Assembly: GCA_034435955.1 (NCBI GenBank)
Contig: DAOTWA010000027.1
Coordinates: forward strand, 39,236-103,235
Length of the DNA stretch: 64,000 nucleotides
Direction: 5' to 3'
From: DAOTWA01 sp034435955
Lineage (GTDB): Bacteria > Chloroflexota > Anaerolineae > Anaerolineales > Anaerolineaceae
Positions 61,080-64,000 of this stretch are shown here, one piece after another. The position numbers and the translations under genes were made by a program. The notes below the pieces were generated by a model that saw only the letters and a program-made list of their open reading frames with translations, did not search any database and was not told where the DNA came from. Each line of letters opens with the position of its first letter. Position 1 is the first letter of the stretch.

Positions 61080-62483
61080 ATGGCCGAAGAAGCCTTCGAA
61101 TTTCTTCGCAAGGTCCCCTTGTTCGCCGATCTGTCCGACGAAGATCTGCAAGCGCTCTGTCAGATGGTGGATGTGATATCCCTCCCGGAAGGCCAGATGC
61201 TCTTTTCCGAGGGAGATTTGGGTAAACATGCCTATATCGTGAAACAAGGCCAGGTTGAAGTATTTAAGACCCTTGACGGCAAGCGTGTTCAACTTGAGAT
61301 ACATCAACCCGGCGCGGTGATCGGCGAGATGGCCCTCCTTGAATCGGCCCCACGCAGCGCCAGTGTGCGGGCCGTCAGCGACAGCCGGTTAATCGCCATC
61401 AATCAAGATGAGTTCGCAAAGCTGTTGAACGCTCATCCTGGGGTGACTCTCACGATGCTCCATACGGTTACATCCAGGCTGCGCTCCATGGAGCTGATGC
61501 TCGGCCAGAGTGAGAAGCTGGCTGCCCTGGGGACTTTTACTGCTGGCATCGCCCACGAGCTGAATAATCCCGCTGCGGCGGTGCAGCGCGGCGCTGGCCA
61601 GTTGACCGACGTGGTTTCTCGCCTCCAGGCAGCTCAGACGGACTTGCTGCGCTTGAGCCTCTCTTCTGATCAGATCGATTATCTCCACAAGTTGGTTGAG
61701 CGCGCCCGCCGGTCAGCCCTCGCCTCTGACGACCTGGACGCACTGACGCGTAGTGATCGCGAAGCCAGCCTGGAAGCCTGGTTGAGCGATCATCGCCTGG
61801 CGGACGCCTGGGAATTATCGCCCGTACTGGTGAATCTTGACTTCGACGTTTCCTCGCTTGGCGAAATGGCCGCCGTTCTTCCAGAGACACACCTGCCCCT
61901 ATTTCTGCGTTTCACCGTCGAAAATTACAACCTGTTCAGCCTGCTACATGAGATCGGGCAGGGAGCAAGCCGCATGCACGACATCGTGAAGGCCCTCAAG
62001 TCTTATTCCTACCTGGACCAGGCGCCAGTTCAGGAGGTCGACGTCCACGAGGGCCTGAATGATACCCTGGTTATCCTGCGCCATAAGATCAAGGATGGTA
62101 TTCGGATCCAGAGAGAGTACGATCCATCCCTACCGCGCATTCAGGCCTATGGCAGCGAGCTCAACCAGGTTTGGACGAACCTGCTCGATAATGCTATTGA
62201 TGCCGTGGCGGGAAAAGGGAGTATCCTTATCCGTACTGCTCATGGTGGGGAAAGCATTCAGGTGGAGATCGAGGACGATGGCCCAGGTATTCCGGTTGAG
62301 ATCCAATCCCGCATTTTCAACCCCTTTTTCACCACCAAACCCCTGGGTAAAGGCACCGGCCTCGGGTTGAATATCAGCTACAACATCGTTCACAAGCATC
62401 GTGGTGATATTCATGTTGAATCCCGCCCAGGCAGGACGGTTTTCCAGGTCAGACTGCCAATAGATTTCGAAAAAGCCGCCTGA
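61080..62483 (+). CDS. Histidine kinase with N-terminal cyclic-nucleotide-binding domain
   Basis: 467 residues, no membrane helix. CNB domain 1-125: FLRKVPLFADLSDEDLQAL, the phosphate-binding cassette GEMALLESAPRSASVRA with its Arg retained. The H-box is GIAHELNNPAAAV with His159. The HATPase domain has the N-box VWTNLLDNAIDAV, EDDGPGIP, FNPFFTTKPLGKGTGLGLNI. It begins 6 bases after the REC-flavoprotein gene, so the pair most probably form a two-component system in which a cyclic nucleotide or similar small ligand gates phosphotransfer to Asp62 of the neighbour. Cyclase genes are not in the window. Confidence 0.9.
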   Translation: MAEEAFEFLRKVPLFADLSDEDLQALCQMVDVISLPEGQMLFSEGDLGKHAYIVKQGQVEVFKTLDGKRVQLEIHQPGAVIGEMALLESAPRSASVRAVSDSRLIAINQDEFAKLLNAHPGVTLTMLHTVTSRLRSMELMLGQSEKLAALGTFTAGIAHELNNPAAAVQRGAGQLTDVVSRLQAAQTDLLRLSLSSDQIDYLHKLVERARRSALASDDLDALTRSDREASLEAWLSDHRLADAWELSPVLVNLDFDVSSLGEMAAVLPETHLPLFLRFTVENYNLFSLLHEIGQGASRMHDIVKALKSYSYLDQAPVQEVDVHEGLNDTLVILRHKIKDGIRIQREYDPSLPRIQAYGSELNQVWTNLLDNAIDAVAGKGSILIRTAHGGESIQVEIEDDGPGIPVEIQSRIFNPFFTTKPLGKGTGLGLNISYNIVHKHRGDIHVESRPGRTVFQVRLPIDFEKAA

Positions 62484-62485
62484 TT

Positions 62486-62494
62486 TGCTATAAT
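62486..62494 (+). promoter_or_regulatory. Extended -10 promoter for the beta-helix gene
   Basis: TGCTATAAT (TGn plus perfect TATAAT) starts three bases after the kinase stop codon. Initiation near 62501 leaves about 23 bases before the ATG at 62524. Confidence 0.5.
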
Positions 62495-62523
62495 GGTCAT
62501 GGATTTACTGCCAGGCGGCTGTG

Positions 62524-63993
62524 ATGCACATTCCCTTAAAACTGTATAGTGCGCTGGCATTTGTGGGTCTCGTCATCCTGTCATCATTCCCTTTCCACAG
62601 CAGCTCGAAATTTTCGCCTGAAACCCCGGCGGTGGTTTTACCAGATCAGCCTCTGGCCAACCCCGCTTCAACGCCGGCGACTGTCCAAAATGGTGAATAT
62701 AAATCTTACCTGCCTCTTATCGAGAAAGGGCGGGCTTTCTATGTTTCCCCGAGCGGCAGCGATGCAAATCCTGGAACCCTGACCCAGCCCTGGAAAACGA
62801 TCAAAAAAGCGGCCAGTGTGGTGCTCCCGGGAGATACCGTCTATGTTCGTGGAGGCGTGTACACCGAAACAGTGGTCATCTCGAGGTCAGGAAGCGCCGA
62901 AAACCCAATCCAGTTTCTCGCTTACCAGGGTGAGAAGCCGGTGGTTGATGGAAATTACGTCCGGCCGGGAATGGGCAATGGGTTGATCAACCTGGACGGT
63001 GATTGGATCATTCTCGTCGGCTTCGAAGTGCTCCATTCTCAGGATGCCGGCGTTAAGCTGTACGGCCGACATAACACGGCCCGTAATATCTACGCCCACC
63101 ATAACCGCGGCGCCGGCATCTTGATCCAGGGGGATTATGGCACGGTCGAAAACAGCCAGATCTGGCGAAATTCATTCGAGGAAAATGGTAGCCCCAGAGG
63201 CGGCACCGGTTTGAGCGCTGCGCGGGATGAAAAGGACGGCATTACCGATTATGCCGTGATGCGCGGAAACATCATCTGGGAAAACGGTGGGGAGGGCCTC
63301 TCCTCGTTTCAGGCCAATCAGATCCTCATGGAAGGCAATATATCCCATGACAATATGACGGTCAACATTTACATTTCCGATTCGACCAACGTGCTCTGCC
63401 AGCGCAACTTTGTCTACAATACCCCCGGTTTCACCATCGGAGACCGTCCTGCCGTCGGCATCGGCATGGGCGATGAGAAGCAAAACCCGGCCTCATCCAA
63501 TATCACCATCATCAACAACATCGCTTATGGAAACAACCATAATTACTGGTGGTGGCAGGGTGCATCGGGCTGGGGCATGAATAACGTCCTGATTGCCAAC
63601 AATACGTTTGTGAACAGCACCGATTGTTGCAGCGTCATCATCGACAACTATCAGGGCGCTCCCATTAGCAATGTGCGTTTTCAAAATAATATCGTAGAAC
63701 AGGACAATAGTCTGGCTGTAATCAATGTGTGGAAAAGCGCGGGCCTGACTTTTTCTAACAACCTGTGGTCGAAAACACCCTGGAGCGTTGCCGCGGGACA
63801 GGGTGATGTCGTGGCAGCACCTGGGCTGGTGAAGAGCGGCTCACCCGACGACCCTGACTGGTTCAAACTGACCGCTTCGTCAGCGGCCATTAACAAAGCC
63901 TTATCCCTTCCCAACGTACTGGTCGATTATTTCGGGAATTCCAGGGGGAATGCCCCGGACATCGGCGCCGCCGAATACGTCAGCGGAAAGTAG
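62524..63993 (+). CDS. Secreted right-handed beta-helix protein (DUF1565/pectate-lyase-like)
   Basis: 489 residues from ATG 62524 (a GTG one codon earlier is possible). Signal helix LYSALAFVGLVILSSFPF, a short Pro/Thr-rich stretch, then FYVSPSGSDANPGTLTQPWK, the DUF1565 start of secreted beta-helix proteins, followed by TIKKAASVVLPGDTVYVRGG. Repeating turns run through HNTARNIYAHHNRGAGILIQ, GNIIWENGGEGLSSFQANQI, NITIINNIAYGNNHNYWWWQ and NVLIANNTFVNSTDCCSVII. The C-terminus PDIGAAEYVSGK is the usual end of such proteins. Probably binds or cleaves extracellular polysaccharide; catalytic residues are not assignable. The gene is complete, ending 7 bases before the window end. Confidence 0.88.
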   Translation: MHIPLKLYSALAFVGLVILSSFPFHSSSKFSPETPAVVLPDQPLANPASTPATVQNGEYKSYLPLIEKGRAFYVSPSGSDANPGTLTQPWKTIKKAASVVLPGDTVYVRGGVYTETVVISRSGSAENPIQFLAYQGEKPVVDGNYVRPGMGNGLINLDGDWIILVGFEVLHSQDAGVKLYGRHNTARNIYAHHNRGAGILIQGDYGTVENSQIWRNSFEENGSPRGGTGLSAARDEKDGITDYAVMRGNIIWENGGEGLSSFQANQILMEGNISHDNMTVNIYISDSTNVLCQRNFVYNTPGFTIGDRPAVGIGMGDEKQNPASSNITIINNIAYGNNHNYWWWQGASGWGMNNVLIANNTFVNSTDCCSVIIDNYQGAPISNVRFQNNIVEQDNSLAVINVWKSAGLTFSNNLWSKTPWSVAAGQGDVVAAPGLVKSGSPDDPDWFKLTASSAAINKALSLPNVLVDYFGNSRGNAPDIGAAEYVSGK

Positions 63994-64000
63994 GAACTCA

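Overview
The window reads as a chromosomal segment of a Chloroflexota bacterium, most likely class Anaerolineae. I infer this from gene content and style: secreted lipoproteins with long Thr/Pro spacers, a bifunctional transaldolase/glucose-6-phosphate isomerase next to zwf, gnd and tkt, a ctaCDEFG-type caa3 oxidase, and response-regulator/flavoprotein fusions. No ribosomal or other marker gene is present, so the assignment is not proven. I saw no tRNA, rRNA, CRISPR array, transposase or prophage gene. Coding density is high and genes lie in strand-coherent blocks.

Layout. 1-2299: two membrane GT-C/PMT-like proteins, the first cut by the window edge. 2502-6836: orphan DegS-type histidine kinase, a phosphofructokinase with PPi-type active-site residues, a class II aldolase and a NUDIX hydrolase. 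6845-11026: a Thr/Pro-rich lipoprotein, a serine-palmitoyltransferase-like enzyme, a DegV protein and a diacylglycerol-kinase-like enzyme. 11091-20542 (minus): a six-gene, almost gap-free operon of DnaQ-like exonuclease, degenerate SF1 helicase, intact SF1 helicase, four-Cys PD-(D/E)XK nuclease, RecJ and a DUF697 GTPase. 20687-23776 (minus): CAP-domain protein, a paralogue of the first lipoprotein, and a DMT exporter. 24379-33076 (minus): pentose phosphate operon tkt, tal-pgi, HAD phosphatase, gnd, zwf. 33493-36877 (minus): CUT2 sugar ABC transporter. 37409-41516: sucA-sucB. 41525-45587 (minus): peptide-type ABC importer. 45835-50492 (minus): caa3 cytochrome oxidase. 50822-56976: second DegV, a small helical protein, a tandem kinase-like protein and a TPR/SH3-like membrane protein. 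57043-59100 (minus): DUF1906-plus-BNR secreted protein. 59412-62483: a REC/glutaredoxin-like/thioredoxin-reductase-like fusion and a CNB-histidine kinase. 62524-63993: secreted beta-helix protein.

Together these describe an aerobic or facultatively aerobic heterotroph. It imports sugars and peptides, runs glycolysis (possibly PPi-sparing) and the oxidative pentose phosphate pathway, oxidises 2-oxoglutarate, and respires through caa3 oxidase. The strongest candidates for undescribed biology are: the DNA-repair operon, which looks like an AddAB/RecBC-type machine split into separate polypeptides; the tandem kinase whose two catalytic loops both carry His in place of the Mg-binding Asn; and the redox-like response regulator whose glutaredoxin-like and reductase-like modules both lack their CxxC cysteines.
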